64,000 bases of DNA from Chitinophagales bacterium (lineage in GTDB: Bacteria > Bacteroidota > Bacteroidia > Chitinophagales > UBA8649), in the NCBI GenBank assembly GCA_020635995.1, contig JACJYS010000001.1, forward strand, positions 862,256 through 926,255, written 5' to 3'. Of this stretch, positions 9,667 to 18,110 are shown one piece after another. Each line of letters opens with the position of its first letter. Positions within the stretch are counted from its first letter, which is position 1. The position numbers and the translations under genes are program-made. The notes beneath the pieces were generated by a model. That model was not told where the DNA came from. It did no database searches and worked only from the letters and a program-made list of their open reading frames with translations.

Positions 9667-10977
9667 TTAGTTGAATTTTATAGATTTAATAGGGTCAATA
9701 TTATTAACCAACCTTGAAGGTAATAGCAAAAATAATGCCCCAATAAGTAAAGTAAAAATGTTTAAAAAAAGTAGCCATGTCCATTCTATTTTAACGGGAG
9801 CATAATCTATATAATAAGAATCTTGAGGCAGTTTAACAAAGTGTGTTATATCTTGCAAATAACATAATCCTATGCCGGCAATATTGCCAATAAGCAATCC
9901 TAAACCCAAAATGAAAATGCCATTCCAAATAAAGATATTTTGTAATTGTTTTTTATTGCTTCCCAAGGCTTTTAAAATACCTACCATATGGGTGCGGTCA
10001 AGTATTAAAATAAGTAAAGAAGTTATCATATTAACGGCTGCTACCAATAGCATTACTATTAATATTACTATTTCATTAGTGTTTTGTAGTGCCAGCCAAT
10101 TAAAAATATCGGGTTTAAATTCTTTAATAGTTTGGGCGTATAAATTTTGGTCTATAGAGTAAAATAAATCATCTCCAATTTTGTCTAAAGGGTCTTTTAA
10201 TAGTTCGTGTCTTTTGTCTTCCGATAAAAAAGGAGCTATTAGTTTTTTACCATAAACAACTATTTTATTTTCAAACAAATTTTTGTCATCTACAAAAACT
10301 TCAAATCCACCTACTTCATCATTTTTCCAGCCGTTTAAGTTTTGTATTACGCCTATGTCTATCCACGCATATTGCTGGTCAAACTCTTGAATGCCGGAAC
10401 TATAAATACCCGAAATTTGAAATTTTCGTTTACGCACTTTGGCATCATCTTCTAAAAAGCTAATAAGCACTTCATCGCCTACTTTTAGTTTTAATCTATT
10501 GGCAGTTATTTCAGAAATTAATATTTGATAATTGTCTTTTTTACCTGTAATGTCAAAAAGTTGTCCGTCTATAATATTATTTACTACAGATTCTTTTTTA
10601 AAATCGGGAGCAATGCCTTTAAGTATAATGCCTTCAAAATCTTCTTGTGCGTGTATAATGCCACCTTTAAGTGCTACGGATTGCACATGAGCCACGCCTT
10701 TATAATCTTCGGGGTGTAGGTATAAATTATTATTGGTACTTATGGGTACTTTGTCTAAACTCTCCGAAGCTTCATAGGGCGTAACAATAATATGAGCCCA
10801 AAAATTGAATACTTTATTACTTATAGTTTGCTGAAAACCACTAATTAAAGCGGTAGAAATAATCATAACGGCAGTACTTAATGCTACGGCAGCTACAGAA
10901 ATTTTAAGAATAAACCTTGAAAAAGACTGCTGTTTATTGCCTGCTATTTTTTTAACTATGAAAAGTGGAAAATTCAT
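9667..10977 (-). CDS. LolC/LolE-type ABC transporter permease
   Basis: 436 residues. Four transmembrane segments in the MacB/FtsX pattern: one at ~22-45, then a ~230-residue periplasmic domain, then three at the C-terminus (~305-425). The loop DRTHMVGILKALGSNKKQLQNIF between helices is the FtsX-type coupling region. The family extracts lipoproteins from the inner membrane or drives mechanotransmission. The ATPase subunit is not adjacent, which is common in Bacteroidota. Neighbouring lipoprotein genes fit an envelope role. Confidence 0.85.
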   Translation of the reverse strand: MNFPLFIVKKIAGNKQQSFSRFILKISVAAVALSTAVMIISTALISGFQQTISNKVFNFWAHIIVTPYEASESLDKVPISTNNNLYLHPEDYKGVAHVQSVALKGGIIHAQEDFEGIILKGIAPDFKKESVVNNIIDGQLFDITGKKDNYQILISEITANRLKLKVGDEVLISFLEDDAKVRKRKFQISGIYSSGIQEFDQQYAWIDIGVIQNLNGWKNDEVGGFEVFVDDKNLFENKIVVYGKKLIAPFLSEDKRHELLKDPLDKIGDDLFYSIDQNLYAQTIKEFKPDIFNWLALQNTNEIVILIVMLLVAAVNMITSLLILILDRTHMVGILKALGSNKKQLQNIFIWNGIFILGLGLLIGNIAGIGLCYLQDITHFVKLPQDSYYIDYAPVKIEWTWLLFLNIFTLLIGALFLLLPSRLVNNIDPIKSIKFN

Positions 10978-11122
10978 TAAAGCACTATGCTAATTTTTGT
11001 ACTGCTCAAAAATAAGGAAAGTAATTGAAATGGGAGGAATTGGGGGGATTATGTGGTGTGTAGGATAATTGTTTAGGGAAGTGTTTGTCTTTTATATTTA
11101 ACGGATAGAAATATTGCATCTA

Positions 11123-12145
11123 TTATTTTTTATTTTGAGTATAAGGACCTAAAAATTTATCTCCGTTAAAATGTACTAAGTGGTCAGGATTATCTGCAAT
11201 CCAAACTTCTGTTTCCCAAGCGATGTCAGCTATAAATTGTCTGAATTTTTGGCGATTTAAAAATGCAGTGATGTACACTATATCTGCTTTACAATCTTTA
11301 GTTAATTTTTGAAGCTGAATTAATCTTAATTCACTTATCGGGCCTGAAGAATGAACTGCTTCAATAAGATAAAGCCAATTTTTCTCTTTTGAGTAGGCTA
11401 TTATATCCGGCAATTCTTCATGTGATATTTCAAAGAAATTTAACTCTTCAAGTTTTTGTTTTTCTAAATAAAGATATTTATCAGAAGTATCTCCTACATA
11501 AAGTACTTCTGCACTGTATCCAAATCTTGGTAAAAAATCTTCAATTATTGCTTTTTGTAGTTCGTTGTGTTCTCCTGCCGAAAAAGTTAATGTATTACCG
11601 GCAGGAAGAATTGCATCTACTTTTGTTATCTTTCTTTCTCTTTTAAGTTTTTTACTTAATGGCTCTATATCTTTTAATTTTTTAGCAACTATTTTATCCC
11701 AATCTTTTGAGCCAAAATTTCTAATTATTTCGGCATAAATTGGATTTATGGAATAACCTCTTGTAGAATCATTGGTGGCAGAATTTGGACTTGATTGCAC
11801 AACAATTTCCGCAACTGTAAGTAATTTCAAATCTTTTCTGCGTATGTCATCATACGAACCAGAACTTATATTTTCTCCAAAATTACTATTCACAAATACT
11901 ATTATATCCCGTGTTTTTAGAGCATATCCATCGTTTAAATCTTTCGTTTTCTTAAAGTCGGAAATTTTCTTAATATCGCCACATGCAAGAAAAGCGATTG
12001 CCATTCTTTCTAAACGTCTTGGTGTTGTGTTTAAAGGGATTCCAAAAGCATCAAGAATATAAAGTGTAGTATTAATTAGCTCCTGAACTTGTTGTGTTTT
12101 TTCGTTAAAGGTTTTTAATTTATCGGGATGGATATATTGCTTCAT
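11123..12145 (-). CDS. BsuBI/PstI-family type II restriction endonuclease
   Basis: 340 residues. The N-terminal half is helical, and the C-terminal half carries the family's PD-(D/E)xK-type core: ELPDIIAYSKEKNWLYLIEAVHSSGPIS, where the Asp of PDI and the Glu of IEA are the likely metal ligands. The reading frame starts 26 bases inside the end of the methyltransferase gene, so translation of the nuclease is coupled to and follows that of the protective enzyme. The family's founders cut CTGCAG; whether this one does is unknown, because its partner is a different kind of methylase. Confidence 0.9.
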   Translation of the reverse strand: MKQYIHPDKLKTFNEKTQQVQELINTTLYILDAFGIPLNTTPRRLERMAIAFLACGDIKKISDFKKTKDLNDGYALKTRDIIVFVNSNFGENISSGSYDDIRRKDLKLLTVAEIVVQSSPNSATNDSTRGYSINPIYAEIIRNFGSKDWDKIVAKKLKDIEPLSKKLKRERKITKVDAILPAGNTLTFSAGEHNELQKAIIEDFLPRFGYSAEVLYVGDTSDKYLYLEKQKLEELNFFEISHEELPDIIAYSKEKNWLYLIEAVHSSGPISELRLIQLQKLTKDCKADIVYITAFLNRQKFRQFIADIAWETEVWIADNPDHLVHFNGDKFLGPYTQNKK

Positions 12146-13151
12146 TTTGAAAAAGTGTTAATTGTTCATTTTCAGCAAAGTTATATTCATTAGTAACTTT
12201 ACCCTGTAGATAATTCTTTATGTTTAAAGCCAAATGGTAAGCAAAATATGGTGCTACTGCGTTTCCTATTTGATTGAATTGGTTTGTTTCTGTACCCGAG
12301 AATTTAAACCAATCGGGAAAACTTTGAAGTCTTGCAGCTTCTCGTACTGTTATTCTTCTTCTTCTTCCGTCTTTTAATTTAACTCGGTGCATATCTCCCG
12401 TAGCTCCGGCTAAATTTCTACAAGTTAAAGTTCTTGCCGGTTTGTCTAAATACAAATCTCTTGGATTAATACATTTTGAGGCTTTTTCATAGTTTGCAAC
12501 GTATCTGTCCATAGATTCAGTAAAAAATTTTGAATCTTCATTATACTGTAACGCAAGTTTTCCAAGAGCTTGTCCTGCTGTTATTTTCCGCTTTATTTTT
12601 TTTGGTAAATTTATTTTTTTCTTTGCCCCAATTACAATAACTCGTTCTCTATTCTGTGGCACTTCAAAATTTACGGCATTTAAGAGTGCATAGTTAATAT
12701 AATAACCCGAATGTTCAAGTTCTTCAATTACTTCCTTTAAATACCACTTGTTTTTGTATAGCATTCCTCTAACATTTTCAAATAGTAGTATCTCCGGATT
12801 AAGTTGTTTAATTGCAGATAAGAAAATCGGAAATCCATCTCTTGAATCTTTTAGACCAAGTTGTTTACCTCCTACACTAAATGGCTGGCAAGGTGGTCCG
12901 CCAATAACTATATCTGCTTTAGGGTATTTTGATTCAACGCTTAGTTTTTCGTTAAAACAATTACCAATTAAGTTTTTATTATAAGTATTTGTTGCCTGTT
13001 CGTCCATTTCATAGCCAATAGTTTTAAATCCATTCGCTTCAAACCCAAGGGAAAGTCCACCACACCCTGCAAAAAGATCAACTACTGTTTTATTGAAATC
13101 CGTATCAACCCAAGGTTCTAGCTTTTTGTTAATTTCTTCCCAGTATTCCAT
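12120..13151 (-). CDS. C5-cytosine DNA methyltransferase (restriction-modification)
   Basis: 343 residues, the normal size for a type II C5 methylase. Motif I VVDLFAGCGGLSLGFE (~23-38) binds AdoMet; motif IV GGPPCQPFS has the catalytic Cys88; motif VI is ENV (125-127); motif VIII is QNRERV; motifs IX and X are RRITVREAARLQSFP and QIGNAVAP. It is the first gene of the R-M pair, with a -7 promoter element only 4 bases before the ATG. Founders of the partner nuclease family use N6-adenine methylases, so this pairing differs. The pair sits between housekeeping genes, consistent with horizontal gain. Confidence 0.95.
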   Translation of the reverse strand: MEYWEEINKKLEPWVDTDFNKTVVDLFAGCGGLSLGFEANGFKTIGYEMDEQATNTYNKNLIGNCFNEKLSVESKYPKADIVIGGPPCQPFSVGGKQLGLKDSRDGFPIFLSAIKQLNPEILLFENVRGMLYKNKWYLKEVIEELEHSGYYINYALLNAVNFEVPQNRERVIVIGAKKKINLPKKIKRKITAGQALGKLALQYNEDSKFFTESMDRYVANYEKASKCINPRDLYLDKPARTLTCRNLAGATGDMHRVKLKDGRRRRITVREAARLQSFPDWFKFSGTETNQFNQIGNAVAPYFAYHLALNIKNYLQGKVTNEYNFAENEQLTLFQNEAIYPSR

Positions 13152-13155
13152 TTTT

Positions 13156-13163
13156 CAAAGGTA
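13156..13163 (-). promoter_or_regulatory. -7 promoter element of the R-M operon
   Basis: Reads TACCTTTG on the minus strand, an exact match to the Bacteroidota TAnnTTTG element. The element ends only 4 bases before the methylase ATG, so the transcript would start at or next to the start codon (leaderless or nearly so). No good -33 TTG is seen. Confidence 0.6.
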
Positions 13164-13215
13164 CAATTTTTTGATTTGTTATTCTTTCCTTAATAATATA
13201 TGCTATGTGCAATCA

Positions 13216-14565
13216 TTAATAACAATATTTTCTATCAAACAACAACCTTTGTCCTTTTATACTTTCATTAAATTCTCCATTGGCATAAGCTAAATGTCCG
13301 TTTACAAAAGTGTGGGTTACTGTGTTTCTAAAAATATTGCCTTCCAGTGGACTCCAGCCACACTTGTAGTATATGTTGTCTTTATTTATGTAATTTTTGT
13401 TTGTTAAGTCAACGAGTACAAGGTCGGCAAAATAGCCTTCTCTTACATAACCTCTTTCTTTTATATTGAAACATTCAGCAGGAGCGTGGCACATTTTTTC
13501 TACTACTTTTTCTAAGCTTATTTTCCCTCTTTGATGAAAATCAAGCATCATATTTAAACTGTGCTGTACCAATGGCAAACCCGAAGGAGCTTTAAAATAG
13601 CTGTTGCGTTTTTCTTCTAAAGTATGTGGAGCGTGGTCGGTAGCAATAATGTCCAGTCTATCATCAAGCAAAGCATCAAATAAAGCTAAGCGATTAGTTT
13701 TTAATTTAATAGCAGGATTACATTTTATTCGGCTACCAAATATGTAGTAATCTTCGCTATCAAACCATAAATGGTGCACACATACTTCCGATGTTATTTG
13801 TTTTTCTTTTAAAGGAATTTTATTAGTAAATAATTCAAGTTCTTTAGCGGTAGAAATGTGTAAAATATGCAAGCGGGTATTGTATTTTTTAGCCAAGGCT
13901 ACAGCTTTAGACGAAGATAAATAACAGGCTTCTACACTTCTAATTATAGGATGCATATAAAATGGTACTAACTCACCATATTTTTCTTTAGCTATAGATT
14001 CATTAGCTTTCACAGTGTGTTCATCTTCGCAGTGGGTAGCTATTAAACCAGGGAAATTTTTAAAATACTGCGTTAAAGTATTGTCATCATCTACCAGCAT
14101 ATTTCCTGTGCTACTTCCCATAAATAATTTTAAACCACACACTTGACTTAAATCGGTTTTCATCACTTCTTCGTAATTATCGTTAGCTCCGCCCATAAAA
14201 AATGAATAATTAGCCAGCGAAACTTCATTAGCACGGGCATATTTTTTGGCTAATTCTGCTTGAGTAGTAGTGGTGGGTTTAGTGTTGGGCATTTCCATAA
14301 AAGAAGTAGTGCCACCAGCTACAGCAGCTTTAGCTTCAGTATAAATTTCTGCTTTATGAGTTAAGCCGGGTTCCCTAAAATGTACTTGGTCATCTATTAC
14401 TCCGGGTATTAAATATTTTCCTTCTGCATTTATTTCTACAGCATTGCTGCTGTTTTCAATTTGCGAAGCTATTTTTTCTATCCGATGATTTTTAATTAAA
14501 ACATCAGCTTGAAATATTTTGTCTTCGTTAATAATTTGAGCATTTTTTATGAGGTAGTTTTGCAT
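13216..14565 (-). CDS. pyrC: Dihydroorotase (class I type)
   Basis: 449-residue amidohydrolase that closes N-carbamoyl-aspartate to dihydroorotate in pyrimidine synthesis. Visible: the N-terminal metal motif DDQVHFREPG (His62), the substrate loop SFMEMPNT, the carboxylated-lysine region GLKLFMGS, HCEDEHT, LHILHIS and the catalytic Asp motif ATDHAPH. The usual HxH reads QxH here, so one metal-binding His is replaced by Gln60; I recall DDQVHFREPG as the typical form in Bacteroidota, so it need not mean loss of activity. Hydantoinase or allantoinase is a less likely alternative. It is divergent from the ATPase gene. Confidence 0.88.
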   Translation of the reverse strand: MQNYLIKNAQIINEDKIFQADVLIKNHRIEKIASQIENSSNAVEINAEGKYLIPGVIDDQVHFREPGLTHKAEIYTEAKAAVAGGTTSFMEMPNTKPTTTTQAELAKKYARANEVSLANYSFFMGGANDNYEEVMKTDLSQVCGLKLFMGSSTGNMLVDDDNTLTQYFKNFPGLIATHCEDEHTVKANESIAKEKYGELVPFYMHPIIRSVEACYLSSSKAVALAKKYNTRLHILHISTAKELELFTNKIPLKEKQITSEVCVHHLWFDSEDYYIFGSRIKCNPAIKLKTNRLALFDALLDDRLDIIATDHAPHTLEEKRNSYFKAPSGLPLVQHSLNMMLDFHQRGKISLEKVVEKMCHAPAECFNIKERGYVREGYFADLVLVDLTNKNYINKDNIYYKCGWSPLEGNIFRNTVTHTFVNGHLAYANGEFNESIKGQRLLFDRKYCY

Positions 14566-14639
14566 TGTTTTAGCTTCTTTTACACAAAATTACAGTATTA
14601 AGCTATGCTACTCAAAAATATCACTCTTTAACTATCAAC

Positions 14640-14727
14640 AGCCAAAAGTTATAATATTTGGCTGTTTAATTAGCCAAAAATTATGTTTTTTGGCTGTTTA
14701 ATTAGCTAAAAATTATGTTTTTTAGCT
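14640..14727. promoter_or_regulatory. Three tandem 24-bp palindromes, 32-bp period (operator-like)
   Basis: Copies at 14640-14663, 14672-14695 and 14704-14727 are separated by an identical 8-base spacer (GTTTAATT). Each copy has arms of the form AGCCAAA/TTTGGCT. In the third copy the outer arm changes to AGCTAAA and its partner changes to match (TTTAGCT), so symmetry is kept. The 32-bp period is close to three helical turns, placing sites on one DNA face. The last copy ends 8 bases before the -7 element of the ATPase gene, so a bound protein would block that promoter. Confidence 0.7.
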
Positions 14728-14735
14728 AATTTCAT

Positions 14736-14743
14736 TATCTTTG
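14736..14743 (+). promoter_or_regulatory. -7 promoter element for the DUF4143 ATPase
   Basis: TATCTTTG matches TAnnTTTG. It ends 6 bases before the ATG at 14750, predicting a leaderless or near-leaderless mRNA. It lies directly after the third palindrome. Confidence 0.55.
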
Positions 14744-14749
14744 TCTTTA

Positions 14750-15871
14750 ATGGATGTAGGAAGAGTGATAGAAAAAAAGCTTAAAAATCAGTTTTTTAAG
14801 GGTAAAGCACTGGTATTGGTAGGTCCAAGGCAAACAGGAAAATCTACTTTGGTACAGAAGTTACTTAAAAATTATACAGAAGTATTATTTTTAGATGGAG
14901 ATGATTTTAATGTGAGAGAGCAACTGGAAAAGCCTAAAACGGCAGTACTTAAAAGATTAATAGCACAAAATAAAGTGGTTTTTATAGATGAAGCCCAGAG
15001 AATAAGCAATATAGGAATAACGGCTAAAATAATAACAGATCAGTTTAAAGATGTACAATTAATACTGAGTGGTTCATCTGCTTTTGAATTGAATAATCAG
15101 ATAAATGAGCCTTTAACGGGCAGAAAATGGGAGTATAATTTGTTTCCTATATCGTGGGAAGAATGGCAGAGCTACGTGGGGTTTTTAAAAGCAAACCAGC
15201 AGATAGAAACACGGTTAATATATGGAATGTATCCAGATGTACTTAATTATGAAGGGCAGGAAGAAGAAGTACTGCACAATTTGGTAAACAGCTATTTATA
15301 TAAAGATATATTGGCTTTATCGGGTATAAAAAAGACAGATGTGTTACAAAAATTAACCCAAGCTTTGGCACTACAAATGGGTAGCGAAGTATCTTATAAT
15401 GAGCTGGCACAGTTACTTGGAATTAACAAAGAAACGGTTAGTAGTTATATAGATATATTAGAAAAAGCCTATATTGTTTTTAGAGTAAACCCTTTTAGCA
15501 GAAATATTAGAAACGAAATAAAAACAAATAGAAAAATATATTTTTATGATAATGGTATAAGAAATACTATTATTTCTAATTTTAATCGGCTTGATTTAAG
15601 AGCAGATAAAGGAGCATTGTGGGAGAACTTTTTAATTACGGAAAGATTAAAATATTTGCATTATCATCAAAAATATACAAATACCTATTTTTGGCGAACC
15701 ACCCAGCAGCAAGAAATAGATTGGATAGAAGAAAAAGGCGGTAAACTAACAGCGTATGAGTTTAAGTGGAGTAGCAAAAAGAAAGTAAAATTTCCTGCTA
15801 CATTTAAAAAGAAATATGATGCCACTTTTGAAGTAATAAATAAGGACAATTATTTTGAATTTATTACTTGA
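14750..15871 (+). CDS. AAA+ ATPase with DUF4143 domain
   Basis: 373 residues from the ATG at 14750; a TTG nine bases upstream is possible, but the -7 element overlaps it. Walker A GPRQTGKST (~25-33), Walker B VVFIDEAQ (~76-83) and sensor region LILSGSSAFEL are followed by a C-terminal DUF4143 region with a winged-helix-like segment (YNELAQLLGINKETVSSYIDILEKAYIVFRV) and a restriction-fold-like end (EIDWIEEKGGKLTAYEFKW). The E-x-D...EFKW pattern is seen in DUF4143 C-termini. Function of the family is unknown; links to mobile or toxin-like behaviour have been suggested only from context. The palindromes upstream may be autoregulatory sites. Confidence 0.85.
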   Translation: MDVGRVIEKKLKNQFFKGKALVLVGPRQTGKSTLVQKLLKNYTEVLFLDGDDFNVREQLEKPKTAVLKRLIAQNKVVFIDEAQRISNIGITAKIITDQFKDVQLILSGSSAFELNNQINEPLTGRKWEYNLFPISWEEWQSYVGFLKANQQIETRLIYGMYPDVLNYEGQEEEVLHNLVNSYLYKDILALSGIKKTDVLQKLTQALALQMGSEVSYNELAQLLGINKETVSSYIDILEKAYIVFRVNPFSRNIRNEIKTNRKIYFYDNGIRNTIISNFNRLDLRADKGALWENFLITERLKYLHYHQKYTNTYFWRTTQQQEIDWIEEKGGKLTAYEFKWSSKKKVKFPATFKKKYDATFEVINKDNYFEFIT

Positions 15872-15962
15872 TGTAAGGAGATTTGTTAGCATATTTTCAT
15901 TGTAAAATCAATTCTTTTTTACGAATTAATGCCAATAATTATATGTATTCCAAATTTTAGCT

Positions 15963-15970
15963 TACATTTG
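15963..15970 (+). promoter_or_regulatory. -7 promoter element for the cold-shock gene
   Basis: TACATTTG matches the Bacteroidota -7 consensus and leaves a 30-base 5' leader before the ATG at 16001. A -33 TTG at the usual distance is not clear. Confidence 0.5.
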
Positions 15971-16000
15971 CAACAATTAAATAAACAATTTTAAAGTATT

Positions 16001-16192
16001 ATGAGTACAGGAACAGTAAAGTTCTTTAATGCAACCAAAGGTTTTGGTTTTATTAAAGATGATGAAAACGGGCAAGAATATTTTGTGCACGTTTCAGGAT
16101 TAGTAGACAAAGTAGAGCAAGACGACAAAGTAACGTACGACTTGCAGGAAGGTCGTAAAGGATTAAATGCAGTAAACGTTAAAAAAGCGTAA
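16001..16192 (+). CDS. Cold-shock domain protein (CspA family)
   Basis: 63-residue single OB-fold nucleic-acid chaperone. RNP1 (KGFGFI) and RNP2 (YFVHVS) are intact; the opening GTVKFFNATKGFGFI is the standard family start. Length is typical. It is a single-gene unit with its own promoter element and a strong terminator 29 bases after the stop. The family melts secondary structure in mRNA and may be induced by cold or constitutive; the sequence does not decide. Confidence 0.95.
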   Translation: MSTGTVKFFNATKGFGFIKDDENGQEYFVHVSGLVDKVEQDDKVTYDLQEGRKGLNAVNVKKA

Positions 16193-16220
16193 TAAACATA
16201 TAATTTTACTATTCAACAGA

Positions 16221-16249
16221 AAAAGTCCCGACACAATCGGGACTTTTTT
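16221..16249 (+). terminator. Intrinsic terminator of the cold-shock gene
   Basis: Stem AAAAGTCCCGA / TCGGGACTTTT with a 5-base loop (CACAA) followed by a T-run. The A-rich 5' side makes it potentially bidirectional. Confidence 0.85.
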
Positions 16250-16263
16250 GTTTTATTCCTTAC

Positions 16264-16332
16264 ACTCGTGGCACGACTCCAAGTCGTGCCACGAGTACGA
16301 GTACAGGGGAACTCCAAGTAGTGCCACGAGTA
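16264..16332. repeat. Short palindromic repeat, full copy plus half copy
   Basis: Perfect 15-base arms at 16264-16278 and 16282-16296 around the triplet CCA (arm starts ACTCGTGG). A second half-copy with one change follows at about 16309-16332. A diverged copy with the same CT-CCA-AG centre lies at 18055-18093. Confidence 0.75.
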
Positions 16333-16443
16333 GTCTAACTGTATAATCTCTCAATATCTATTCCTCTAATAAACATCTTGTTAATTACTTTTTTCTTTAA
16401 ATCAAATGCTTTCTTTTAGTTTTGTGCAAACAAACATTTTACC

Positions 16444-17097
16444 ATGAAATTTTTTATAGATACAGCAAGTCTTTCACAAATTAAAGAAGCCGAAGCTTTA
16501 GGCATATTAGATGGCGTTACCACCAATCCCTCATTAATGGCTAAAGAAGGCATAAAGGGCGAAAAAGCCGTATTGCAGCATTATGTAGATATTTGCAAAA
16601 TTGTAGATGGACCAGTTAGTGCCGAAGTATTGAGTACCGATTTTGAGGGTATGGTAAAAGAAGGTGAAGCCTTGGCAAAATTGCATAAAAATATAGTAGT
16701 AAAAATTCCGATGATAAAAGACGGTATTAAAGCCATTAAATACTTTACGGATAAAGGCATAAAAACAAACTGCACCTTAGTTTTTTCTGCCGGGCAGGCA
16801 TTGTTGGCGGCCAAAGCAGGAGCTGCTATGGTTAGCCCTTTTATAGGCAGAATAGACGACAGCAACTGGGATGGCGTGCAGTTGATAGAACAAATAGTAC
16901 AGATTTACGACAATTACGGTTTTACTACAGAAATTTTAGCCGCTTCTATTAGAAATCCGCTACACATAGTGCGTTGTGCAGAAGCCGGTGCAGATATAGC
17001 CACTTGTCCGCTGTCAAGTATAGAAGGTTTATTTAAGCATCCTTTAACAGATATTGGCTTGGCTAAATTTATAGAAGACAGCAAGAAAATGGCGTAG
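16444..17097 (+). CDS. fsa: Fructose-6-phosphate aldolase / transaldolase (TalC type)
   Basis: 217-residue TIM-barrel enzyme of the short transaldolase subfamily. MKFFIDTAS at the start, DGVTTNPSL, the Schiff-base lysine in VVKIPM (Lys87), TLVFSAGQALLAAKAGA and SPFIGRIDD are hallmark segments. The subfamily includes true transaldolases and fructose-6-phosphate aldolases, which sequence reading alone does not separate. A -7 element (TAGTTTTG, 16417-16424) lies 19 bases before the ATG. It stands alone between a terminator/repeat region and an unrelated gene. Confidence 0.93.
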   Translation: MKFFIDTASLSQIKEAEALGILDGVTTNPSLMAKEGIKGEKAVLQHYVDICKIVDGPVSAEVLSTDFEGMVKEGEALAKLHKNIVVKIPMIKDGIKAIKYFTDKGIKTNCTLVFSAGQALLAAKAGAAMVSPFIGRIDDSNWDGVQLIEQIVQIYDNYGFTTEILAASIRNPLHIVRCAEAGADIATCPLSSIEGLFKHPLTDIGLAKFIEDSKKMA

Positions 17098-17295
17098 TTT
17101 TTATAGGCTTTTAGATGTTTAGACCGCTTCGCTATTAGAAATTAGATTTAAGGCGTAAGACGAGGATAAGATATATTGTGGATAATTTATATTTTAATAT
17201 AAAAAGGGTAAATTTGTGTATGATTATATAAGAAACGTTAAAATGAGTTTTTATATTTTTGTTGCACATAAGATAAAAGAATAAACTGTTTCTAA

Positions 17296-17715
17296 ATGAA
17301 ATTAATGCTTGCCATCATATTGTTTTGCTTTTTTAATCTTGCTTTTGGACAGATTGAAAAGGAATATCTAATTGACATTGAACTACAAAACTGTCTTGAC
17401 TATAGTGATAATTACACAACAAAAGGAATGATTGATTGCGTTGTTATAGCAATTGAGAAATGGGATAAAGAACTCAATAAAAATTATCAAGAACTATTGA
17501 CCCTCTTGACAGCTGAACAAAAAGATAAATTAAAAATCGCTCAAAGAGAATGGATTGAATATCGCGACAAAGAGATTGAGTTTTCAAATCAACTTTATTA
17601 TGATATGCAAGGAACAATGTGGATGCTTTTTGTCGCTCAAACAAAATTACACCTAACAAGAAGAAGAACGATAGAACTTGAAAGTTATATAGTTAATTTG
17701 ACTATAGATAAGTAA
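17296..17715 (+). CDS. Secreted DUF1311 (LprI-like) protein
   Basis: 139 residues with a signal peptide (cleavage near AFGQ). The mature part matches the DUF1311/LprI pattern: paired cysteines (ELQNCLDY and GMIDCVVIA), an amphipathic helix ELNKNYQELLTLL, then KLKIAQREWIEYRD. Members include periplasmic lysozyme-inhibitor-like proteins, but most have no proven role. Its stop overlaps the next start by one base (TAATG), so the two are coupled. Confidence 0.75.
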   Translation: MKLMLAIILFCFFNLAFGQIEKEYLIDIELQNCLDYSDNYTTKGMIDCVVIAIEKWDKELNKNYQELLTLLTAEQKDKLKIAQREWIEYRDKEIEFSNQLYYDMQGTMWMLFVAQTKLHLTRRRTIELESYIVNLTIDK

Positions 17716-18044
17716 TGGAACAAGAACCGATACCAATAATTGAACTTTTGATTCTAATTTTATTTTTAGGGTCAATTACGTTTTTATTAGGAGCGACTTT
17801 TCAAGGTTTCATACTTTACAAGAACAAGAAATCTCTACTAACAAGTATTTCTGTTATTATACTGACAAGAATATTGACTATAATAAGTTCATATTTTATT
17901 TGGGCATTTTGGCATTTACCGATTGATATTATGTTTTTGTTTATATACTTGCCGGCAGTTTTACCAGAATTGATATTGAGTCCCTTAATACTTAGGCTAT
18001 TTGGAAACGAAATAATTAAAAGAAGTAATAATAATTTGCAATAA
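17715..18044 (+). CDS. Small integral membrane protein, function unknown
   Basis: 109 residues with three predicted transmembrane helices (about 10-32, 43-65, 74-98) and a basic C-terminus. The layout loosely resembles ECF-type or MreD-like small membrane proteins, but no diagnostic motif is seen. Translationally coupled to the DUF1311 gene (TAATG overlap), which suggests a membrane partner for that periplasmic protein. I do not recognise the family. Confidence 0.6.
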   Translation: MEQEPIPIIELLILILFLGSITFLLGATFQGFILYKNKKSLLTSISVIILTRILTIISSYFIWAFWHLPIDIMFLFIYLPAVLPELILSPLILRLFGNEIIKRSNNNLQ

Positions 18045-18054
18045 ATTTGTGCAA

Positions 18055-18093
18055 AATACTTGTGCCACCACTCCAAGTCGTGACACAAGTATT
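18055..18093. repeat. Diverged copy of the 16264 palindrome
   Basis: 18-base arms (two mismatches) around CCA, with the same ACT-CCA-AGT centre as the copy at 16264-16296. It lies in the 66-base gap before the transporter gene, so it could also act as a transcript-end hairpin. Confidence 0.65.
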
Positions 18094-18110
18094 TTAAAAA
18101 TATAAAATAA

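Noticed and set aside
14741..14749. TTG start for the DUF4143 ATPase
   Set aside because: The predicted -7 element at 14736-14743 overlaps it; ATG at 14750 is preferred.
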